A stretch of 64,000 nucleotides of DNA from Croceicoccus sp. YJ47 (lineage in GTDB: Bacteria > Pseudomonadota > Alphaproteobacteria > Sphingomonadales > Sphingomonadaceae): assembly GCF_016745095.1 (NCBI RefSeq), contig NZ_CP067087.1, positions 2,220,501 through 2,284,500 on the forward strand. Direction: 5' to 3'. The notes beneath the pieces were generated by a model that ran no database searches, had not been told where the DNA came from, and saw nothing but the letters and a program-made list of their open reading frames with translations. The first letter of the stretch is position 1; each line of letters opens with the position of its first letter. The translations under genes were made by a program, and so were the position numbers. Shown here in pieces: positions 1 through 7,748 of this stretch.

Positions 1-544
1 GATCCTCGCGCATTTGCTTCCGAGCCTCCTCGATACGCTCCCAGAATTCATCGACAGCCTTTTGAACGATCTTGCTGGGGTATTGCCCCGGCTCATACTC
101 ACCCTCTGAAGTCTCTTGAGCCACGTCGAACGACCCTTGGTTGGCGATATGCCTCGCAGAGGTGAGTGACTTGGACGTACTCTCGCTCATCGCAACGCCA
201 TGCTTGTCGAGGAACTTCGTTATCTGATCCACAAGACTCCCGAACTTGTCTGCAATGATAACTTGCGCATCTGACCAATCGGGATCGGGAAAACGCGGGG
301 TTCCCAAAATGCTATCGTGCAGCCTGAAAAATTCCTCGGCGGCCAGTAGCTCACGGTCGAACATCAACTCCTGGCGCTTCAGCTTGAAGCGCAATTGTTC
401 GGCCTCGACCTCTAGCTCAGACTTCTGCTTTTGCAGCCATTTTGGAAAGATATAGCCGGATAGCAGGCTGCCAGCAGCACCTGCGATCAGCCCATATATG
501 CCGAGTAAACTCAGCTTCCCGATTTCAGTTGCCAACCAATCCAT
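1..544 (-). CDS. Membrane-anchored coiled-coil protein, 3' end beyond window
   Basis: The reading frame starts at ATG 544-542 and stays open through 181 codons to the window edge, so the C-terminus is missing. The start reads MDWLATEIGKLSLLGIYGL, giving one N-terminal membrane segment (about residues 12-33, ending GSLLSGYIF). A charged heptad-like helix follows (about 37-70, rich in E, K, L and Q), consistent with a coiled coil. The rest is soluble, acidic and helical; no enzyme motif was recognised. It lies 36 bp downstream of the methyltransferase on the same strand, so the two probably share a transcript. Base composition is less GC-rich than the core genes. The function is unknown; an accessory or sensor subunit of a methyltransferase-linked defence locus is only an inference. 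Confidence 0.6.
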   Translation of the reverse strand, partial: MDWLATEIGKLSLLGIYGLIAGAAGSLLSGYIFPKWLQKQKSELEVEAEQLRFKLKRQELMFDRELLAAEEFFRLHDSILGTPRFPDPDWSDAQVIIADKFGSLVDQITKFLDKHGVAMSESTSKSLTSARHIANQGSFDVAQETSEGEYEPGQYPSKIVQKAVDEFWERIEEARKQMRED

Positions 545-580
545 TACAGTCCCCCATCCAACGCGCCACGTCGTTATGTC

Positions 581-3337
581 TCACGCAGCCTTTGCGCTGG
601 TCATTTTGGTGTAGAGTTCGAACAGCTTTTCGAGGCGCTCGGTGTCGTTTTTGAAGCGGCGGCCGATGTAGATGCGTTCGAGGACTTCGTCGTTGCGATC
701 GTGCGCGTGGCGGAGGTTTTCGGGCATCTTTTCCGGATCGTAGAGCTCGGCGATGGTCTTGGGGAAATGTGCCTCACGGGCGAGGAGGATATCCTCGGCG
801 CAACGGGTCAGGTCGGCTTTGTGCTGTTCCGTGAGCTTGGGGACGGGGAAGGTATTGTAGCAAACGCCTGATGAATATCGGAAATCGGACTTCATTCGCC
901 CAGCCGTTAGGCCTACCCAGCAGATGTGCATTCGCGAGCAAATAAGTGACAGAACGTAGACTGGGGAATCGTATATCGCCTGTGCGGCATCAGAGATAAT
1001 TGCCGAGCGATCCTGCAATCCAACCGGGAGAAATTCTCGACGCTGGGAGGATACCCTTGGAATGATGAGCTGGCTCTTGTCGCCAACGATAGTGCGTTCG
1101 AACCTATACGGCGTATCAATTCCCAGCTTTCCGCGTTCGCTTCCAGTCTCGCGATAAGCCCTAACATCAGCCAGGCGATTAGCTATTTCCGGGATGCTAA
1201 GTGCCAAATCAACCTGGCCATCTTCGATCCAAAGGCAATATCGAACGAGATCATTGATGAACTCGCTCGATCCAAAAATTCTTCGGAACAGTTCGGCGCT
1301 GCCCGGGTGAGTAATAAGAACAGCGTCTCGCTCTTCCTTGCTGAACATGAAATTGCCGCGATCTCTTGGAATATTCCCAGCAAACATCTGTGGTAGCCCG
1401 CTGATGTTCTGAGGGCTCTTCGCAATGATGACGTCAGGGCCATCAATCAAATATGCGTTGATGTGCTGCGCTATCCGTTTCGTATCGCCCTCGTAAATCC
1501 GGAGCTCGCGAGGTTTGTCGGTGGTGACCCCGACGATGATGCAGATCACATTTGCATTCTTGCTAGCGTTGTTGGACCAATAGAAGTCCTTATGGCAAAA
1601 TCCAATCCGCTGCCCTCTTTTGAAGATCGCAGGCCAAATAAGCGGTACCTGTATCCCTTGGCAGATTGAATTTGTCGAAACGAACGCGAATGAGCCTCCG
1701 CTTCGAATGAAATCGGAGGCTTTCCAAAACCATCCTGCAATATAATCTACCGCTTTAGTGCGTTTACCAGCGTCAAGCTGTCGCAGGTCTCCCTTCTGCT
1801 CTGGCGACTGAAACTTGTCGCCGACATATGGGGGATTGCCACAAATATAGGTCTCACCGCCCTCATTTTCGAAATCGATTTCAGGTTGTTCAAGTGGGGT
1901 ATTGAAAAGATCGTTTCCTCTCACCTTCACCGTGCTTCCCGACGGAGGGCAGAGCTCCAGCCAGTCCATTCGAAGAGCATTCCCGCAGGTGATCCAGTTC
2001 TCGCTGTCGAGAGGGAGAAAGTCGGCGAGCGCCACCTTCTGGCCGCGATAAAGCACGTCGCACTGGAACTCGGCGATGATCAGCGCGAGGCGCGCGATCT
2101 CTGCCGGAAAGTCGCGGAGTTCGATGCCGCGAAAGTTGGTGAGCGGGATGTCGCTGTCGCGCTCGCTCTCGCCGCGCCGCTTGTTTATCTCGGCCTCGAT
2201 CTCGCGCATCTGCTTGTAGGCGATGACGAGGAAATTGCCCGATCCACAGGCCGGATCGAACACCCTTATCTTCGACATCCGGTTGCGCAGGTTTACCAGC
2301 TTACGGCCGTTGTCGCCCGCCTCATCCAGTTGCTGGCGCAGGTCGTCGAGAAACAGCGGGTTGAGCACCTTCAGGATGTTCGGCACGCTGGTGTAATGCA
2401 TGCCGAGCGCCCCGCGCTCCTCGTCATCGGCGACCGCCTGTATCATGCTGCCGAAGATGTCAGGGTTGATCTGCTTCCAGTTCAGGCCGCCGATATGCAG
2501 CAGGTAGCTTCGCGCCATGCGGCTGAAGCGTGGCACCTCGACACTGCCTGAAAAAAGCGCACCGTTTACGTAGGGAAAGGCGTCGGCGTGGGGCGGGATG
2601 TTCGCCGCCTTGCGATAGCGATCGTCCAGCCTGCCTTCGTGCCGCGTGGGTGTGTCCATCGCGCGGAAGATGTTGGAGATGATCGCGTGCGTGTTGGAGC
2701 TTTCCCGGTCGCTGAACCGCTCGACGGTGGAGGTGAACAGGCCCTCTCCGTTGAAGATGTCGGTATCCTCCGCGAAGAAGCAGAAGATCAGCCGCGCCAT
2801 GAAATGGTTCATGTCGGGCCGGCGCTCTGCTGTGGCCCATTCGGGGTTCTCTTTCAGCAGCTCGACATAGAGTTTGTTGAGCTTGCTGGTGGCGCGGATG
2901 TCAAAGCTGTTCTCGCGGATTTGCTTGACGGTGGTGATGCCAGCGAGCGGCAGGAACGCGCCGAAGTGGTTCGGGAAGTCGGTGTAGGCGCAGGCAACGG
3001 ATTCGCCGTTGACCAAATCCTCCGCCTGCAAGTCGGTGCCGTCCGTGGCGAGGATGAACTTGGCTTTTGCCGCGCTCGTCTTGGGGCTTTCACGCAGGGC
3101 CTTGAGCGTCTCGTCGACCGTGCCCGGATCGCACGTGGCGATATGGATATTGTTGCGCTGGAGGATGCCGCCGGGAAGGTCCGAGGCATTGGTTGTCCCG
3201 GCCCGCAATTGCTTCAGCGTGTTCGCCTTGCGCCCAAAGGCTTCGAGAAACGCGAATGGAAACTCCGCCCGGTCAAATGGCTGGGCGGCCAGTTCTGAAA
3301 TTGCCTCTTCGATTTCAACTGCATTCATGGCGCGCAT
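581..3337 (-). CDS. MmeI-like class I SAM-dependent DNA adenine methyltransferase, nuclease site lost
   Basis: A 918-residue protein with the layout of type IIL enzymes: an N-terminal nuclease-like region (about 1-140), a helical spacer, a methyltransferase core and a C-terminal target-recognition region. Motif I is FDPACGSGNFL (near residue 370) and the catalytic motif IV is GNPPYVG (near 500), the N6-adenine NPPY type. In MmeI the N-terminal domain carries a D...EXK site in a strand reading roughly EMKS; here the equivalent strand reads HIATC, so no E-x-K is visible. The protein is therefore probably methylation-only unless a partner supplies cleavage. ATG 3328 is an alternative start nine bases downstream. 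It is divergent from the DUF6602 gene across a hairpin-rich gap and followed by the coiled-coil membrane protein. Confidence 0.85.
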   Translation of the reverse strand: MRAMNAVEIEEAISELAAQPFDRAEFPFAFLEAFGRKANTLKQLRAGTTNASDLPGGILQRNNIHIATCDPGTVDETLKALRESPKTSAAKAKFILATDGTDLQAEDLVNGESVACAYTDFPNHFGAFLPLAGITTVKQIRENSFDIRATSKLNKLYVELLKENPEWATAERRPDMNHFMARLIFCFFAEDTDIFNGEGLFTSTVERFSDRESSNTHAIISNIFRAMDTPTRHEGRLDDRYRKAANIPPHADAFPYVNGALFSGSVEVPRFSRMARSYLLHIGGLNWKQINPDIFGSMIQAVADDEERGALGMHYTSVPNILKVLNPLFLDDLRQQLDEAGDNGRKLVNLRNRMSKIRVFDPACGSGNFLVIAYKQMREIEAEINKRRGESERDSDIPLTNFRGIELRDFPAEIARLALIIAEFQCDVLYRGQKVALADFLPLDSENWITCGNALRMDWLELCPPSGSTVKVRGNDLFNTPLEQPEIDFENEGGETYICGNPPYVGDKFQSPEQKGDLRQLDAGKRTKAVDYIAGWFWKASDFIRSGGSFAFVSTNSICQGIQVPLIWPAIFKRGQRIGFCHKDFYWSNNASKNANVICIIVGVTTDKPRELRIYEGDTKRIAQHINAYLIDGPDVIIAKSPQNISGLPQMFAGNIPRDRGNFMFSKEERDAVLITHPGSAELFRRIFGSSEFINDLVRYCLWIEDGQVDLALSIPEIANRLADVRAYRETGSERGKLGIDTPYRFERTIVGDKSQLIIPRVSSQRREFLPVGLQDRSAIISDAAQAIYDSPVYVLSLICSRMHICWVGLTAGRMKSDFRYSSGVCYNTFPVPKLTEQHKADLTRCAEDILLAREAHFPKTIAELYDPEKMPENLRHAHDRNDEVLERIYIGRRFKNDTERLEKLFELYTKMTSAKAA

Positions 3338-4038
3338 CTAAGGCAGAGGGACAGCTGAATCACAAGATGGCACAAGTAATTGCGGGCAAGAAATCATCTT
3401 GCCGATCACGTGGCTGCCCTTGCGGTCGACCTGCTCTATCCGCTGCGCGGACCGGGCCTGTAGTCCCGGCCCATTCGGGTGACGATCAGGAGCAGGTTCA
3501 AATTGAGCGGGATTTTCTGGATGACGCGCGCTGTCCCTCGCTTCCAGCGCTCCTGACGGCGCGGCGTTCTTGAGCTAACCCGCAGGCACTCTTGCCTCTC
3601 TCATTGCCGGAAGCCCGCTGGCGCACCGATCGCGCGCGCAGGGCTTCCGGCTGCTTCGCGCCGTGCAAGGGTGCCGTTGTTTGTGCGGATCGCTGACGCG
3701 ATCCTTTCGCGGGAACGCCAAGGGCTTCGCCCTCTCGTTCCCGAAACCGCAAATAGACGCCCCCGGGTGGCGGGCTGACGCCCGCGGGCCCGCGCCAGGG
3801 CATCAATTTGCGGTTTTCCCTCCCCCTCCCATCTTCGCCGGAAGGCAGGCGGCATGGCAAAGCCATGCGCGCCTGTGGTGACGGCATTCTCTCCATCGCT
3901 AGCGAGCACTTTATGCGCGATGCGGGAGATTCAGATGACCCGCGTTTGGAGGATGCGCTAGTGCTCTGGGTGTCAGCAGTTCCCAAAACGCTTCTAGCTG
4001 GTTGCTGATCGTAGTCTCGTAGGTCACAAAGGGCCGGT
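3338..4038. other. Divergent intergenic region with no supported gene
   Basis: About 700 bp between the methyltransferase and DUF6602 genes. Both strands have short open frames, but their composition (Arg/Ala/Pro-rich, no motif) follows from high GC and palindromes. It should hold the promoters of both flanking genes, but no confident -35/-10 pair was found. The middle part is densely palindromic and listed separately. From memory, similar hairpin-rich stretches recur in sphingomonad integrative elements; that needs a database search. Confidence 0.5.
3606..3875. repeat. Cluster of inverted repeats (five hairpins in 270 bp)
   Basis: Perfect inverted repeats: GCCGGAAGCCC at 3606-3616 with its complement at 3641-3651 (11 bp); GGATCGC at 3687-3693 with 3698-3704; CGGGAACG at 3710-3717 with 3736-3743, enclosing AGGGC-TTC-GCCCT at 3721-3733; AAACCGCAAAT at 3744-3754 with 3806-3816 (11 bp); GCATGGC at 3852-3858 with 3862-3868, extended by CAGGC 3846-3850 and GCCTG 3871-3875. 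The pairs are consecutive and not overlapping, as in a folded RNA or a compound recognition region. Confidence 0.75.
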
Positions 4039-4914
4039 ATGGACGGTGAAAGACTAAGAGAATTCTGGAATCAAGAGGTCGGTGCGCTGCTCGCCGTGTA
4101 CCGGCAATTCGAGACTTTGCTTCCGCATCCGACCACGGCAGGAGCGGAGCATAGGGGTGAAGACGGACGTTATGTCGAAGCGCTGTTGCGAAGTTACCTT
4201 CAAAAATACCTACCAAAGGATTTGGAGGTTCTCACTGGCTTCGTTCTCCGGCCAGCAGTGAAAACCGGGCAAAATGATCGGTTCAGGTCGGGTGAAGAGG
4301 ACACACACTCAACCCAGCTAGACATAATCGTGTATGATACTGGCACCTATCCGGTGTTTCAGCGAATGGGTGAGACCGTTATTGTTCCCCCTGAAGGCGT
4401 CGTCGCGATTTTGTCGGTCAAGAAGACCCTGAGAGACGCCGACATCGAAACCGAGTGTCGAACGTTGCTGAACGCTTCACATGTTTGTCGATGCGATCGA
4501 AAAGACCCTGCTCAACGTCGCCGAGGTCCCTTTCTCGCATTGGTGGGCGCAGGTTCCCAATTGGCCGACAGCGCGGCAGAAAAAGAAGGGCGGATCTTCA
4601 AAAAGCTTTCGGATTTGTACACGCCGTCCGTGACGTTTGACGGGATGATCGGATTTATCGGCGATCTTTCAGGATGGTACGTTTTCAAGGTTCGTCCGCC
4701 CGAAAAGCTGACACCGAAGAACATGAAGGCGAAGTACCTATTCCTGAGTCTAGCGGAGCAGCAGCTACACCACAGCTTTCAATTTCTTTTGTCAGGAATC
4801 CTGTCAGTTTACTACGATCAGACGAGGCGGAATATCCAGCGCCCCGGATACACAGCATTCCCCAAAATGCCAGCGAAGCCCCTTGGCTCTATCCCGTTCA
4901 GCGCACTTCGTTAG
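4039..4914 (+). CDS. DUF6602 family protein, PD-(D/E)XK nuclease-like
   Basis: 291 residues. The order of conserved blocks fits DUF6602: an N-terminal helix, then HPTTAGAEHRGEDGRYVEAL with the glutamate-containing helix, then YLPKDLEVLTGFV, then STQLDIIVYD and VVAILSVKKTL. The last two would be the D and x-x-K strands of a PD-(D/E)XK fold, but the usual Glu before VK is Ser here (SVK), so catalysis is uncertain. No signal peptide or membrane helix. The start ATG 4039 has no strong Shine-Dalgarno. It lies divergent to the methyltransferase, which could make it a restriction-like partner; this is inference. Moderate GC and unusual neighbours suggest acquired DNA. Confidence 0.7.
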   Translation: MDGERLREFWNQEVGALLAVYRQFETLLPHPTTAGAEHRGEDGRYVEALLRSYLQKYLPKDLEVLTGFVLRPAVKTGQNDRFRSGEEDTHSTQLDIIVYDTGTYPVFQRMGETVIVPPEGVVAILSVKKTLRDADIETECRTLLNASHVCRCDRKDPAQRRRGPFLALVGAGSQLADSAAEKEGRIFKKLSDLYTPSVTFDGMIGFIGDLSGWYVFKVRPPEKLTPKNMKAKYLFLSLAEQQLHHSFQFLLSGILSVYYDQTRRNIQRPGYTAFPKMPAKPLGSIPFSALR

Positions 4915-4982
4915 GCGATGGCGTCAAACCCTTTCCAACCTCGCGAGGTACCGGTTCCGTCTAATCTGCATGACCAACGAAA

Positions 4983-5026
4983 AGGGGCCGCTCTCCAAAA
5001 AGAGCGACCCCTAAGCCCGGTTTTTT
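4983..5026 (+). terminator. Rho-independent-type terminator after the DUF6602 gene
   Basis: AGGGGcCGCTCT (4983-4994) pairs with AGAGCGaCCCCT (5001-5012) with one internal mismatch and a five-base loop; six T follow at 5021-5026 after an eight-base spacer. Confidence 0.7.
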
Positions 5027-5605
5027 CCAATATCAGCCATCAGGAGTGACCGGAAACACGTTTGGGCTATATCGTTGGCGAAGCTGACCATCGCCTTCGC
5101 GCGTAAAATAGGGATGTCCAGCGAATGAGACAAGGCTTGTCTCGCGTGCGGATTTCAAAAGTCGGGACTAACATGGTCATCCGGAGTGTGAGTAGTCTTG
5201 GCTACCGGGCTAGCTGAATTTGGGCGAACGAGGCTGGACGAATGGGGACAATTCTGGCATCAAATCGACGCTGGAAAATGGTCCTGGGGCAAGACTTGGG
5301 GGCAGATTTTTTCGGCCTCTGAACTTCAAAAAATATAACAATTACATGGACTTGAAGTTCGGTGCCTCTTCTGGCACTATTTCCGGTTAATAGTTGAAAT
5401 ATCGCCATTTTTCGGGTCTCCGTGGCGGCTCGGCGCGAGAGCGTACGGGTTTGACTTCGATAGCGATCTGCGCGACCGATCCCCCTTCGCCGCGATGCAA
5501 TGGGCCATCGATGCCCGTTTCTTTTCGCCTGGCCACACGTGGATCAGGAAACCTCCGTCGTTCCGCGCATTATAGAGGATGGCCGTCTCGGCACAGGAGG
5601 ACGAA
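5027..5605. other. Gene-free stretch at the accessory/core boundary
   Basis: No open frame here has convincing protein character. The composition is more AT-rich than the genes to the right. A 17-bp odd palindrome GAGACAAG-G-CTTGTCTC sits at 5127-5143 and could be an operator. The 3' part should contain the promoter of the DUF2231 operon. No tRNA, integrase remnant or repeat of an attachment site was recognised. Confidence 0.45.
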
Positions 5606-6042
5606 TTGAGAACGCATGCTACGCGGCCGGGTGCAGGTATCGCACCGTTGCACGGAATATTGCTGGCGTTTCCGGTGGCGCTTTTCGCGGCCGCGCTCGT
5701 CGCCGACATCACCTATCTCAACACCGCCGAGGTCCAGTGGACCAATTTCTCGCAGTGGTTGATCGCGGGGGCAGATCTGTTTTCCGGTCTCGTTCTCGCC
5801 TGGGCGCTGCTCGCCGTGTTTTTCGGTCGGTCGGGACAGGGCAGCGGGCGGCGCGTGTTCTATCTGATCGTCGTGGCGATCATGTTCGTCTTGGGCGTGG
5901 TGAACGCGTTTCAACATGCGCGCGATGGCTGGCATTCGGTGGGTACGGTGGGGCTTGTCCTGTCGATCCTGTGTTCGGTGCTCGCGCTCGTCGCGGCTGG
6001 CTCGCCTATGGAAGCGGGCGCGCGGTGGAGTATGGCCGATGA
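5606..6042 (+). CDS. DUF2231 family inner-membrane protein, frameshifted near its 3' end
   Basis: TTG 5606 is chosen because AGGAGG lies five bases before it; ATG 5579 is in frame but has no such site. The protein opens with the family block PLHGILLAFPVALFAAALVA and continues with NTAEVQWTNFSQWLIAGAD; four membrane helices are predicted. The open frame runs to 6208, deep inside the next gene. The shifted frame instead ends GWLAYGSGRAVEYGR-stop at 6042, overlapping the next start as ATGA. Family members end in just this way, so one G appears to be missing near 5994-5996 (GTCGCGGCTGG). Function is unknown; DUF2231 proteins often sit beside PQQ or heme oxidoreductases, as here. Confidence 0.75.
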
Positions 6043-7391
6043 ACCGTCTTCCCCTTCTGGCCCTTGCGGCGGCGCTTTCGCTCTCGGCGTGTCAGCGTTC
6101 GTCCGATCCCTCGCTCGATCAGACCGGCGCGCGGCCCGACCTCCCGACGCAGAACGATACACTCCTGCCCGCGATGGAGATACCGACGCCCGAAGGTTGG
6201 GGCGATGAATTGCCGACCGTTCCCGCCGGGTTTACCGTCACGCCGATCGCCCGCGATCTCAAAATCCCGCGGCAGACGCTCGTCTTGCCCAATGGCGATA
6301 TTCTGGTGGCGGAGGGGTCCGGCGGCCATGCCCCGAAACTGCGGCCCAAGGATGTCATCGCCGGTTTGATCAAGAGCCGCGGCAAAAGCCCGGTCGAGGG
6401 GGGCGACCGCATCACGCTCCTGCGCGACAGCGACGGCGACGGGCGCACCGATCTGCAGACGGTTTTCATCGACGGGCTCGATGCGCCCTACGGCCTCGCC
6501 TTTGTCGACAACACGCTCTACGTCGCCAATCAGGGCAATCTGGTAAGCTTCCCCTATACCGCGGGGGCAACCAGCCTCCCCGGCCCCGGCACGGAGGTGA
6601 CGAAACTTCCTTCCAGGATCAATCACCACTGGACCAAGGCGATGACCGCGAGCGCGGACGGCTCGCGGCTCTATGTCGGCATCGGCTCCAACAGCAATGT
6701 CGGCGAGCGCGGGATGGACGTGGAGGAGGACCGCGCGGTGATCTGGGAAATCGACCGGGAAAGCGGGGCGAGCCGCATCTACGCCTCGGGCGTGCGCAAT
6801 CCCACCGCGCTGGCCATCCATCCGCAGACGAACGCGCTCTGGACCGTGGCGAACGAACGTGACGAATTGGGGCCGCAACTTGTGCCCGATTACCTGACCT
6901 CGGTGCGGCGGGGGGCGTTCTATGGCTGGCCCTATAGCTATTACGGGCAGAACGTCGATCCGCGCGTGCGGCCGCAGCGGCCCGATCTCGTGGAAAAAGC
7001 GATCGCGCCCGATTATGCGCTGGGCTCGCATGTCGCGGCGCTCGGCGTGGATTTCGCGCGCGACGGCGGTCTCGGCGGGGCCTTTGCCGAGGGCGCCTTC
7101 GTCGGCGAACACGGCAGCTGGAACCGGAGCGATCCGTCGGGATACAAGGTGGTGTTCGTGCCGTTTCGCAACGGACGCCCCTCCGGCAAGCCGGTCGATC
7201 TGCTCACCGGCTTTTTGAAGGATGGACATGCGCGCGGTCGCCCGGTCGGCGTGACATTCGATGCGGCGCGCGGGGTGCTGCTGGTCGCGGACGACGTGTC
7301 GAACACGGTGTGGCGGATCGCGCCCGAACGAGGCGCGCGTCCGCCCGTAATGGCAGTCAATCGGCCGGACACCGCCGCCGTGACCCGCTGA
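6039..7391 (+). CDS. Sorbosone dehydrogenase family (PQQ-type beta-propeller) lipoprotein
   Basis: 450 residues from ATG 6039. The N-terminus MNRLPLLALAAALSLSACQ is a lipoprotein signal with lipobox LSAC, placing the mature protein in the periplasm on a membrane. The body has glucose/sorbosone dehydrogenase blocks: LPNGDILVAEGSG, YGLAFVDNTLYVANQG, SGVRNPTALAIHP, GAFYGWPYSYYG and GEHGSWNRSDPSGYKVVFV, the last being a hallmark of the propeller. Likely a PQQ-dependent sugar or aldose dehydrogenase; the substrate cannot be told. The gene overlaps DUF2231 by ATGA, so the two are probably translated together. No PQQ synthesis genes are in the window. Confidence 0.88.
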   Translation: MNRLPLLALAAALSLSACQRSSDPSLDQTGARPDLPTQNDTLLPAMEIPTPEGWGDELPTVPAGFTVTPIARDLKIPRQTLVLPNGDILVAEGSGGHAPKLRPKDVIAGLIKSRGKSPVEGGDRITLLRDSDGDGRTDLQTVFIDGLDAPYGLAFVDNTLYVANQGNLVSFPYTAGATSLPGPGTEVTKLPSRINHHWTKAMTASADGSRLYVGIGSNSNVGERGMDVEEDRAVIWEIDRESGASRIYASGVRNPTALAIHPQTNALWTVANERDELGPQLVPDYLTSVRRGAFYGWPYSYYGQNVDPRVRPQRPDLVEKAIAPDYALGSHVAALGVDFARDGGLGGAFAEGAFVGEHGSWNRSDPSGYKVVFVPFRNGRPSGKPVDLLTGFLKDGHARGRPVGVTFDAARGVLLVADDVSNTVWRIAPERGARPPVMAVNRPDTAAVTR

Positions 7392-7643
7392 ACCTCGCAT
7401 CGCTTCGGCGAGGCGACAGGCGCAGCATAGAGCGGCGCCCGTTACGGACGTATGGGCTGCCGAAGCGGCCTTGCCGGTGCTGGCGACCCAATCCGCGGTC
7501 GCGCTTACGCGCTTGCAGGTCGCCTTTCCGTCACGGAATCGGCCCGCGCCCGCCATCGCCCCCATTCACGGCAAAACGCCCCACCGGATTGGCCGCCACA
7601 TGCCGCGCGCATCATCCTGCGGCGCCGCGCATCGATACCACGA

Positions 7644-7674
7644 AAAAGGGCGCCGCATTGCGCGGCGCCCTTTT
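7644..7674. terminator. Bidirectional terminator between convergent genes
   Basis: GGGCGCCGC (7648-7656) pairs perfectly with GCGGCGCCC (7662-7670) over a five-base loop, flanked by AAAA and TTTT, so it can work for the dehydrogenase gene and for the convergent CHRD gene. Confidence 0.85.
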
Positions 7675-7748
7675 CTTAGAGTCGATGCCGATGCGATCCG
7701 CGGGGAGGCGGGGCGATCCCGCCCCCGCGGCGCATCGTCATGGCGGGG

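Noticed and set aside
581-3337. Intact type IIL restriction-modification enzyme
   Set aside because: The expected E-x-K of the nuclease domain is not visible, so cleavage is not claimed.
3498-3986. Minus-strand frame of 162 codons in the hairpin region
   Set aside because: Composition is Arg/Ser/Pro-rich and follows the palindromes; no start signal or family.
5202-5408. Short minus-strand frame of 68 codons in the gene-free stretch
   Set aside because: No ribosome site or similarity to known families; probably chance.
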